The position numbers and the translations under genes are program-made. The notes below the pieces were generated by a model. The model saw only the letters and a list, made by a program, of their open reading frames with translations, had not been told where the DNA came from and did not search any database. Shown here in pieces: positions 1 to 5,243 of a stretch of 8,162 nt of DNA (positions are counted from its first letter, which is position 1; each line of letters opens with the position of its first letter). The DNA comes from Chlorobiota bacterium. GTDB taxonomy: Bacteria; Bacteroidota; Bacteroidia; Bacteroidales; JAADGE01. The stretch spans positions 1-8,162 of the forward strand of contig JAUVIG010000155.1 of NCBI GenBank assembly GCA_030592825.1. Reading direction: 5' to 3'.

Positions 1-1091
1 ATTATCAAACATCTGAACTGCGAATAATTTACGGAAAAAAAGGACTGAACCCGGAAAAGAGTAAAAAAGAGGCATGTAACCGTTATCTTTATGTGCATAA
101 AGAATTAGATAATGAAACAGGTTTGTACTACTACGGTATGAGGTATTATGCTCCTTGGATTGCAAGGTTTATTAGTGTGGATCCGCTTCAATTTAAATAT
201 CCTGAACTTACACCGTTTCAGTATGCGAGTAATGCTCCAATCAGTAATATAGATTTAGACGGTGCTGAAAAATATGACAAAGTTGGTTCAGATCATCCTC
301 AGAAGGCTTTAACTGATTATTGGAAAAATGCTTTTGGTGTTTCTGATGAAAAAAAAATTAAACAAACAAAACCTGAAAAAAAGTATGTAGAATTTGTAAA
401 AGAAGAGAGATATAGGTTTTCTATTGGTTATGGCTGGATTGATATGCAGCATGCTTTTACATATACCGAAAAATTTCCAACAGCTGACACAAAACAATTA
501 TGGGAACAATTAAAGAATGAATCGGGTATGCCATATGATAAGGATGGTAAAGAAGGGCATATTGTCACTTATACTCAACTGTCTGTTGGAGGGTTTGTAT
601 CTGCAACTAAAAATTATTGGGTAGCAAAAGGATTGGACATAAAAGAAAGAGAGAGTATTGCATTAAGGATGGTTTTAGATGTATCTTGGGCACATGAAGA
701 AAAGCAAAAGATAGGAAATATAATTGGAAATCCTTCGACATTTGAAGTTTCTGATATACCATCAAACGTTTTAAGTTTATATTGGCACATGAAGTATAAT
801 TCTGCAAATATAAGAGAAGAAAAGGTAGGTTTGCTTGATGTTTTAGATGTTCTGTCTGCCGAGGAATCATTAGAAGTATTAGAAATGTATCCGCTTACAT
901 TTTCTCATTATAAAAACAAATCATATATACCTCACCATTTTGTAACCTCATTTACGCCTGAAAGTTATAATTACCCGAGTGATTTTGATGTTGAACCTGC
1001 CGAATTTAATGAGAATTTTCAAGAATATTCAGGATCAATATATGAGTTTGAAATTATGAAATTTCATTATAAGAATTTTTTTGGAAATTAA
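1..1091 (+). CDS. Rhs-family polymorphic toxin, C-terminal part (5' end outside window)
   Basis: The reading frame is open from base 3 to the stop at 1089-1091, so the gene began upstream and the GTG at 93 is an internal valine. Bases about 81-270 encode the end of an Rhs repeat-associated core: RYLYVHKELDNETGLYYYGM, then RFISVDPL, PFQYASNAP and NIDLDG. In this family that motif marks the junction between the conserved beta-shell core and a variable toxin tip. The tip (about 270 residues from base 267) is not a nuclease I recognise. It has GWIDMQH (432-452), an HE pair in SWAHEEKQ (His at 693-695), and FEVSDIPSN shortly after. This order, an ID..H motif, a helix with HE, then an F..(D)-SN motif, resembles my memory of DUF4056-type proteins, but that is tentative. 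Rhs proteins are normally exported and their tips kill neighbouring cells. The lipoprotein gene 23 bp downstream is the expected immunity slot. The Rhs call is firm; toxin chemistry is unknown. Confidence 0.9.
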   Translation, partial: YQTSELRIIYGKKGLNPEKSKKEACNRYLYVHKELDNETGLYYYGMRYYAPWIARFISVDPLQFKYPELTPFQYASNAPISNIDLDGAEKYDKVGSDHPQKALTDYWKNAFGVSDEKKIKQTKPEKKYVEFVKEERYRFSIGYGWIDMQHAFTYTEKFPTADTKQLWEQLKNESGMPYDKDGKEGHIVTYTQLSVGGFVSATKNYWVAKGLDIKERESIALRMVLDVSWAHEEKQKIGNIIGNPSTFEVSDIPSNVLSLYWHMKYNSANIREEKVGLLDVLDVLSAEESLEVLEMYPLTFSHYKNKSYIPHHFVTSFTPESYNYPSDFDVEPAEFNENFQEYSGSIYEFEIMKFHYKNFFGN

Positions 1092-1114
1092 CACATCTAT
1101 TTGAAACAAGAAAT

Positions 1115-2092
1115 ATGAAATTTAAAAATGTTATTATTATTGTTACTTTGAGTATATCTCTTTATTTTGGATGTAGAAATTCCCCTTCTCCTACTTTGCA
1201 AGGAGATTCAAAACATTTTGACAGTATTCTGAAAAATGCAGATAATCAATGGTCTTTTTTGTTTTGCGACTATGTTTCTCTCCTTAAAGTTGATGCATAT
1301 GGAAACAGCAAAGAGTTATTCAATATAAAAGATTATCTGTCTAATGAAAACTCAAATTTAGGTTGCGGCAAAATATCACCACACGGGAAGTATATTGCAC
1401 AATATTATACATCTAATGACTTAAAACAACAAAAAAAGTATGGTTTTGCACTTTTTGACTTAACAGAAAACAAAATTCATGATTTGTATCCAAACCTGTC
1501 TAATACAAGGTTTACCTATAAAGAGTTCTGGCTTGACTCTGTATCTATAATTCAACCTATCTATAAAGAAAGAATGTCAGATACTGTTCTTTTTGTTATG
1601 CATACCCTTAATGATAGCTTAATATCTTGTGATACAATTACCTGGTCGGTATATCCGGAGCTAAAATGGGATTCAAATACAAATTCAGTTTTATATAAAA
1701 GCCGAGGAGCATTCAGCACCGATAAGATATATGCAATAGATATCAGTGGAAATAGATTAGCAACCCCAAGTGAAATAGAGTTTTTCAACAAAGTAAAAGA
1801 GTATAAATCTGGAGAGTTGGAATTGATGGGAACAATGCAAGATGTTAAATTTACTTTCAAGGAGATTTCTTGGTTGAATAAATGTAAAAATTGCTATAAA
1901 TTGTATCTGAATGAAAAGTTAATTAGACGTACTAAAGGATTACCGGGTTTTTATCCGATTGGTGATGAAGATTTGGACATAATCATTTGGATAGAGCAAG
2001 ATTATTCTCAAGACAAGATTTATATGATGGATAAATTGGGACATTATCGTTTTTGGCATGATGGCAGTTATTGTGGAAAAATAAGCAAGTAG
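1115..2092 (+). CDS. Lipoprotein with propeller-like repeats, candidate immunity protein of the Rhs toxin
   Basis: This is a 325-residue protein starting at ATG 1115, 23 bp after the Rhs stop and with no promoter box between, so the two are probably co-transcribed. The N-terminus has Lys residues, a hydrophobic stretch (about 6-18) and a relaxed lipobox ending YFGC, with Cys20 as the lipidated residue. No acidic surface-export signal follows it, so a periplasm-facing lipoprotein is likely. The body has motifs of a TolB/PD40-like beta-propeller: ISPHGKYIAQYY (about 87-98), LKWDSNTNSVLYK (about 183-195) and KIYAIDISGN (about 204-213). A CKNC pair (257-260) may form a disulfide. I do not recognise a named family. 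The slot directly after a toxin tip is where cognate immunity genes sit, and a periplasmic lipoprotein would fit a toxin acting in the envelope. That role is inferred from position only; a non-immunity surface or sensor lipoprotein is the alternative. Confidence 0.8.
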   Translation: MKFKNVIIIVTLSISLYFGCRNSPSPTLQGDSKHFDSILKNADNQWSFLFCDYVSLLKVDAYGNSKELFNIKDYLSNENSNLGCGKISPHGKYIAQYYTSNDLKQQKKYGFALFDLTENKIHDLYPNLSNTRFTYKEFWLDSVSIIQPIYKERMSDTVLFVMHTLNDSLISCDTITWSVYPELKWDSNTNSVLYKSRGAFSTDKIYAIDISGNRLATPSEIEFFNKVKEYKSGELELMGTMQDVKFTFKEISWLNKCKNCYKLYLNEKLIRRTKGLPGFYPIGDEDLDIIIWIEQDYSQDKIYMMDKLGHYRFWHDGSYCGKISK

Positions 2093-2103
2093 TTTTACGT
2101 GCT

Positions 2104-2131
2104 ATGCCTATTTCAAATGAATTTTAGAATA
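2104..2131. repeat. 28-bp direct repeat, left copy (flanks the AbiH gene)
   Basis: This begins ATGCCTATTTCAAATGAA and runs to TTTTAGAATA. It matches 3602-3629 at 27 of 28 positions (T/C at the sixth base). Similarity continues loosely outwards: GTGCTATGCC here against GTGCCATGCC there, and TAGAGCTT against AAGCTT. It lies 11 bp after the lipoprotein stop and before the terminator. It is not an inverted repeat, so it is not simply a hairpin element. Confidence 0.85.
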
Positions 2132-2175
2132 TAGAGCTTACGGCTAGCCCAAAAGCGGAAGGGTGAAAAAACAAG

Positions 2176-2207
2176 AAAGCAATTCTTAAAACGAGTTGCT
2201 TTTTTTT
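2176..2207 (+). terminator. Rho-independent terminator of the Rhs-lipoprotein unit
   Basis: A 10-bp stem, AAAGCAATTC pairing with GAGTTGCTTT (one G-U wobble), closes a 7-nt loop (TTAAAAC). It runs directly into eight consecutive T residues (2200-2207). It lies 84 bp after the lipoprotein stop and is the clearest terminator in the window. It separates the toxin unit from the AbiH gene. Confidence 0.85.
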
Positions 2208-2257
2208 ATGCCAAAAAGTAAGCAAGCATCTGTTAGACTATTTAAGAGATTTTAAAT

Positions 2258-2281
2258 TATTTTCAAAATATTATGAAAATA
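2258..2281. repeat. AT-rich inverted repeat upstream of AbiH
   Basis: TATTTTCA and TGAAAATA are exact 8-bp inverted arms separated by 8 nt. A related stretch, TTTCAATATTATT (2282-2294), follows directly. In DNA this AT-rich, such a repeat could arise by chance. It is a possible secondary regulator site. Confidence 0.4.
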
Positions 2282-2338
2282 TTTCAATATTATTGGGTTA
2301 GGAAAATACATTGAAAACAATAAAACTAAATTAATCAT

Positions 2339-2357
2339 ACTCTCATATAGTGAGAGT
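2339..2357. promoter_or_regulatory. Operator-like inverted repeat upstream of the AbiH promoter
   Basis: ACTCTCATATAGTGAGAGT has perfect 7-bp arms (ACTCTCA and TGAGAGT) around a 5-nt spacer. It is the only GC-containing symmetric element in an otherwise AT-rich stretch and lies about 25 bp upstream of the -33 box. No T-tract follows, so it is not a terminator. The position suits a dimeric regulator of the AbiH gene, but no regulator gene adjoins it. Confidence 0.55.
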
Positions 2358-2381
2358 GGAGCTAAAATATTGAGAATTAAA

Positions 2382-2412
2382 TTGTTAAATTTTATTAGTT
2401 GTATTAAATTTG
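2382..2412 (+). promoter_or_regulatory. Bacteroidetes-type promoter of the AbiH gene
   Basis: TAAATTTG (2405-2412) matches the TAnnTTTG -7 consensus exactly. A TTG at 2382-2384 lies 20 bp upstream, within the usual 17-23 bp range for the -33 element. The implied transcription start is near 2418, giving a leader of about 13 nt before ATG 2431. Confidence 0.75.
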
Positions 2413-2430
2413 TACAAAAAATAGCATAAA

Positions 2431-3483
2431 ATGTATAACAAACTATTTATTATCGGAAACGGATTTGATTTAGCACATGGTTTAAAAACAAAATATTCTG
2501 ACTTTATATTGTGGTATTTGAATAATGCGTATGAGACGTTTATAACAAAAAGATACTATGAGGATAAACTTATAAAATTTAATATTTATAAGAATTTCCC
2601 AATTAAAGAATTTATTTCAATAAAGGATTTTAAAGAATATTCAAAATTACAAGGGGTATATCCTGAAATCAAATATAATTTCTTTGGAGAGCTAATGGAG
2701 CAATTAAGTGAATTAAATTGGGTTGATATTGAATTCAAATACTATAGAGAAATTTTAAAAATTTACAGGTATCTTGAGAAAGAGAACATTGATGAAAGCT
2801 CTTATGCTACAATCCAATTATTAAGACTAAATGAGTGCTTTGAAGTATTAAAACAAATGCTTGTTGAATATTTGAAAACAATTGAGATTACTCCTGAAAT
2901 TATCATTCCTGAAATTCAAAGCCATTTTAATTCAATTATTAAGACAGCGAAAGATAGCAGAAAAAAAGTTTTAATATTGAACTTTAACTATACTACAACA
3001 GTGAACGAATACCTTAAAACTACTTACCAAAATGATATTAGTAATATAAATATTCATGGCGAATTAAATTCAGAAGATAATCCAATTATTTTTGGTTACG
3101 GTGATGAGATGGATATTTTTTATGAAAAAATTGAACGGTTAAATTCAAATGAATTTCTTAAAAACTTTAAATCTTTTGGTTATTTTAGGACAAACAACCT
3201 TCAGCAAATTAGAAGCATTGTTTATGGAAATTATGAGGTATTTATAATGGGACATTCTTGCGGGTTATCAGATAGAGTATTGCTAAACAGTATATTTGAA
3301 AATAATAAATGCAGGAGCATTAAAATATTCTATCATGATAAAGTCAATAATAAAAATGATTATTTTGAAAAAACAATTGAAATTTCAAGACATTTTCGTA
3401 GTGAATCAAAAGGCATAATGAGAAATATAATTCTTTCTTTTGATAAATGTGAACCGTTGATAAAGCATACAGAAAAAGAATAA
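2431..3483 (+). CDS. AbiH-family abortive phage-infection protein
   Basis: This 350-residue protein has the hallmarks of the AbiH family (bacteriophage abortive infection). The N-terminus reads KLFIIGNGFDLAHGLKT (4-20), a GNGFD nucleotide-loop-like motif followed by HG and then YSDF. Further motifs are WVDIEFKY (97-104), LNFNYT (183-188), NIHGELN (207-213), IFGYGDE (220-226) and MGHSCGLSD (273-281). The length and the order of motifs fit the family. AbiH was described in lactococci as stopping phage multiplication at the cost of the infected cell; its biochemical activity is poorly defined. The HG and GHS..SD motifs recall the layout of SIR2-like NAD-binding domains (my inference). The gene has its own promoter, an inverted repeat upstream and 28-bp direct repeats on both sides, so it looks like a single-gene defence cassette. 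ATG 2431 is supported by the promoter 19 bp upstream. Confidence 0.92.
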   Translation: MYNKLFIIGNGFDLAHGLKTKYSDFILWYLNNAYETFITKRYYEDKLIKFNIYKNFPIKEFISIKDFKEYSKLQGVYPEIKYNFFGELMEQLSELNWVDIEFKYYREILKIYRYLEKENIDESSYATIQLLRLNECFEVLKQMLVEYLKTIEITPEIIIPEIQSHFNSIIKTAKDSRKKVLILNFNYTTTVNEYLKTTYQNDISNINIHGELNSEDNPIIFGYGDEMDIFYEKIERLNSNEFLKNFKSFGYFRTNNLQQIRSIVYGNYEVFIMGHSCGLSDRVLLNSIFENNKCRSIKIFYHDKVNNKNDYFEKTIEISRHFRSESKGIMRNIILSFDKCEPLIKHTEKE

Positions 3484-3539
3484 TGGCTCTGTTTTTTCAT
3501 ATATTTTTTTTCAAGCCTTTGAAATTATATTTTCAAGAT

Positions 3540-3567
3540 AAAAAAAAGCCGGATACTGCTATTTTTT
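3540..3567 (+). terminator. Weak possible terminator after the AbiH gene
   Basis: An A-run followed by AGC, an 8-nt loop (CGGATACT), then GCT and, after one bulged A, six T residues. A/T pairing could extend the short stem in either direction. It lies 57 bp after the AbiH stop. The short GC core makes this uncertain. Confidence 0.35.
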
Positions 3568-3601
3568 ATTTCTTCTAATTATAATCAGCTGTGCCATGCC
3601 C

Positions 3602-3629
3602 ATGCCCATTTCAAATGAATTTTAGAATA
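3602..3629. repeat. 28-bp direct repeat, right copy (flanks the AbiH gene)
   Basis: This is the partner of 2104-2131, beginning ATGCCCATTTCAAATGAA, with 27 of 28 bases identical. A tandem CATGCC duplication immediately upstream (3595-3606) is absent from the left copy. Together the two copies enclose the AbiH gene with its promoter, and also the terminator at 2176. Confidence 0.85.
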
Positions 3630-3637
3630 AAGCTTCC

Positions 3638-3669
3638 CAATATCGACGCATTAAGATATTGAGTTTTTT
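3638..3669 (+). terminator. Hairpin with T-tract between AbiH and the sigma-factor gene
   Basis: CAATATC and GATATTG form a perfect 7-bp stem around a 10-nt loop, followed by AG and six T residues (3664-3669). The stem is AT-rich, so it would be a modest terminator. It lies about 155 bp after the AbiH stop and before the sigma promoter. Confidence 0.5.
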
Positions 3670-3731
3670 GATTGGGTTGGAGTTAAATTTTTAATATTAT
3701 TAGAAAAAAAATTAAAATTAAAGGTTTGTTT

Positions 3732-3739
3732 TATTTTTG
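3732..3739 (+). promoter_or_regulatory. -7 promoter box of the sigma-factor gene
   Basis: TATTTTTG matches TAnnTTTG exactly, 24 bp before ATG 3764. No TTG is present at the proper spacing upstream, where the sequence is almost all A and T. The box overlaps the TTG at 3737, which argues against that TTG being the translation start. Confidence 0.55.
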
Positions 3740-3763
3740 TATAATATTAAAATAAAAAAACCA

Positions 3764-4345
3764 ATGGACAGAATAACTGACCAAGAAATACTGGAAAAAA
3801 TTGAAGAAAGAGATGAAAAGACAATCTGTTATTTACGAAAGGAATATTTACCGATGGTAAAATATATGGTGCAGAATTATAAATATTCTGACGGAAAAAG
3901 AACAATTTCAGCTGAACAAACTGATGTTGCAGATTTATTACATGATACACTTTATATTCTTATTAAAAAAACTTTAAACGGAAACTTTACATTAACATCT
4001 AAACTGTCAACTTATTTTTATGCAATTTGTAAAAATTTATTAAAAGCAAAGCTAAATAAAAGATTGCTTGAAATGAAATATAAGTATTATAATAAAGACA
4101 ATATTTATTCCACAGAGAAAACGGATGGTCTTTACGATGAAAATCTGAAACGTAATGTTTTCGATTACTATTTTCAGAAACTAAATAAGGGCTGTAAAAA
4201 TATTCTGAATATGTATTGGTTAGAATATTCTGTAGCAGAAATTTCAGCTAAACTTGGAAATACAAAAAATTATATAATGAAACGAAAATATGAATGTAAA
4301 AACAGATTGATAGATTTAATAAAGAAAAATCCTGATAATATATAG
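3764..4345 (+). CDS. ECF-type sigma-70 family RNA polymerase sigma factor
   Basis: The protein is 193 residues from ATG 3764. An upstream in-frame TTG (3737) lies inside the -7 promoter box and is rejected as the start. Region 2 is visible at about residues 52-93: DVADLLHDTLYILIKK, then KLSTYFYAICKNLLKAK, the core-binding and -10-recognition segment. Region 4 lies at about 138-187: LNKGCKNILNMYWLEYS, then AEISAKLGNTKNYIMKR, a helix-turn-helix that would read the -33/-35 element. No region 1 or 3 is present, as expected for the extracytoplasmic-function type. ECF factors usually pair with a membrane anti-sigma factor, but none is encoded on either side here. Control could be at transcription or by an unlinked partner. 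The amidase downstream is a possible target but has its own promoter 200 bp away. Target genes are unknown. Confidence 0.85.
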   Translation: MDRITDQEILEKIEERDEKTICYLRKEYLPMVKYMVQNYKYSDGKRTISAEQTDVADLLHDTLYILIKKTLNGNFTLTSKLSTYFYAICKNLLKAKLNKRLLEMKYKYYNKDNIYSTEKTDGLYDENLKRNVFDYYFQKLNKGCKNILNMYWLEYSVAEISAKLGNTKNYIMKRKYECKNRLIDLIKKNPDNI

Positions 4346-4416
4346 GTTCTCGGGTGTTCTCCGGCGGATATCTTCAGCAACAGCAATTCTCATAATTATT
4401 TTTATACAGAATAGTG

Positions 4417-4449
4417 TTTTTGACAATAAATTCTTTTCACAGTCAAAAA
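4417..4449. repeat. Inverted repeat between sigma-factor and amidase genes
   Basis: TTTTTGAC and GTCAAAAA are exact 8-bp inverted arms around a 17-nt spacer. No T-tract follows on either strand, so a normal terminator is not supported. Nothing else recognisable lies in 4346-4510, apart from a short GC-richer stretch just after the sigma stop. Confidence 0.35.
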
Positions 4450-4516
4450 AAGCCAAGTGTCAATTATTCAGGCACATACCCAAAAAACATGCTGAGTAAC
4501 ATAAAAATAAATACAA

Positions 4517-4535
4517 ACTATCATGACATGATAGT
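4517..4535. promoter_or_regulatory. 19-bp palindromic operator at the amidase promoter
   Basis: ACTATCATGACATGATAGT has perfect 9-bp arms around a single central A. Its centre (4526) is 19 bp before the -7 box, so it covers the place where the -33 element should be, and no TTTG is present there. A dimeric regulator bound here would either block polymerase or replace the missing -33 contact as an activator. The perfect symmetry in 19 bp makes chance unlikely. Confidence 0.7.
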
Positions 4536-4544
4536 AGTATGATT

Positions 4545-4552
4545 TATATTTG
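4545..4552 (+). promoter_or_regulatory. -7 promoter box of the amidase gene
   Basis: TATATTTG matches TAnnTTTG exactly. The implied transcription start is near 4558, giving a leader of about 24 nt before ATG 4582. The -33 position has no recognisable TTG and is occupied by the palindrome. Confidence 0.6.
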
Positions 4553-4581
4553 TAGTTTAAATACACTAATAACTTAATCTT

Positions 4582-5175
4582 ATGACAGTATTATTAGACA
4601 ACGGACACGGAGGACTTATAGACAATAAGTACCAAACCAAAGGGAAACAAAAGAAATGGAGTGACGGAACACATATTTACGAAGGAGAATTTAACCGAGC
4701 AATTGTAAACGGAATTATTGAGAAACTGACTGCACTTAAAATTCCTTATGTAAACATTGCTCCCGAATACAGAGATGTTTCACTTCAAACACGTGTAAAC
4801 AGGGCAAACAAATACAATGCAAAGAAATGCTTTTATTTGAGCGTACATGCCAATGCCGGCGGCGGACACGGATCAGAGATTTTCACATCGCCCGGAGAAA
4901 CCAAAAGCGATAAAATAGCTACCATATTCGGTGAAGAATACAAAAAAGAATACCCGAACAAAAAATTAAGAACCGACTATTCTGACGGCGACCTTGATAA
5001 AGAGGACAGATATACAGTTTTGCTGAAAACAAAAATGCCCGCCATCCTCACCGAAAATTTTTTTATGGATAACAAAGAGGAATGCAAAGACATCCTACTA
5101 ACCAAAGAAGGCAGAGAAAGAATTGTTAATTGGCATGTGGAGGCGATTTTGCGGGTTATGGGGGAATTGTATTAA
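4582..5175 (+). CDS. N-acetylmuramoyl-L-alanine amidase (Amidase_3 type), no signal peptide
   Basis: Members of this family cleave the amide bond between N-acetylmuramic acid and the stem peptide of peptidoglycan, using one zinc ion. The expected residues are all visible in this 197-residue protein: His9 in LLDNGHGG, Glu34 in YEGEFN, His89 in LSVHANA and catalytic Glu158 in LTENFFMDN. The protein is only the catalytic domain. It starts directly with the first beta strand (MTVLLDNGHGG), with no signal peptide, membrane anchor or cell-wall-binding repeat. That architecture is like a phage endolysin or a toxin effector delivered by another route, rather than a normal secreted housekeeping amidase. 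ATG 4582 follows the promoter at 4545. Base composition looks richer in G and C than the AbiH gene, which hints at a different origin. The 68-bp gap to the amidohydrolase allows co-transcription. Confidence 0.92.
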   Translation: MTVLLDNGHGGLIDNKYQTKGKQKKWSDGTHIYEGEFNRAIVNGIIEKLTALKIPYVNIAPEYRDVSLQTRVNRANKYNAKKCFYLSVHANAGGGHGSEIFTSPGETKSDKIATIFGEEYKKEYPNKKLRTDYSDGDLDKEDRYTVLLKTKMPAILTENFFMDNKEECKDILLTKEGRERIVNWHVEAILRVMGELY

Positions 5176-5187
5176 GGCAATATACCA

Positions 5188-5224
5188 TAAAAGCGGCAGC
5201 CGAAAAGCTTATAAAGAGTAGGCA
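5188..5224 (+). repeat. 37-nt leader repeat, copy 1 (before the amidohydrolase)
   Basis: The first 23 nt (5188-5210, starting TAAAAGCGGCAGCCG and ending AAAAGCTT) are identical to 6788-6810. The next 14 nt match at 10 of 14 positions and end in GGCA in both copies. The repeat starts 56 nt before ATG 5244. Within it, CGG-CAG-CCG could form a tiny hairpin, or AAGC (5191-5194) could pair with GCTT (5207-5210). It lies in the gap after the amidase stop. Confidence 0.85.
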
Positions 5225-5243
5225 GGTACCTAAGATAAATGTT

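Larger units (their letters stand above)
2093..2430. other. 338-bp intergenic region between the lipoprotein and AbiH genes
   Basis: There is no credible gene here; the longest ATG frame (2208) is 15 codons. In order it holds the left 28-bp direct repeat, the terminator, a very AT-rich stretch with an 8-bp inverted repeat (2258-2281), the 7-bp operator-like inverted repeat (2339-2357) and the AbiH promoter (2382-2412). Confidence 0.7.

Noticed and set aside
93..95. GTG as the start of a complete 332-residue gene
   Set aside because: The frame is open upstream to base 3 and the codon lies inside the Rhs core motif, so it is an internal valine of a truncated gene.
1561..1860. Minus-strand open frame of 99 codons inside the lipoprotein gene (and similar minus-strand frames at 309-497, 607-870, 3747-3950 and 7340-7567)
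   Set aside because: These are antisense shadows of well-supported + strand genes, with no motif or promoter of their own.
2148..2170. Possible third copy of the leader repeat (AAAAGCGGAAGGGTGAAAA)
   Set aside because: Only the first eight bases and the A-run agree, it is 280 nt from the next start codon, and it sits just before a terminator.
2208..2255. 15-codon ATG frame after the Rhs-unit terminator
   Set aside because: It is too short, begins in the terminator T-tract, and has no promoter or recognisable product.
3737..3739. TTG start for the sigma factor (202 residues)
   Set aside because: It overlaps the -7 promoter box TATTTTTG, so it would be upstream of the transcription start. 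ATG 3764 fits better.
4417..4449. Terminator for the sigma-factor gene or for a minus-strand unit
   Set aside because: The arms are TTTTTGAC and GTCAAAAA with a 17-nt loop, and no T-tract follows on either strand.
5130..5243. Upstream TTG start for the amidohydrolase (528 residues)
   Set aside because: This part overlaps the amidase coding end and the leader repeat, and has low-complexity translation unlike the family. ATG 5244 directly precedes the metal-site motif.
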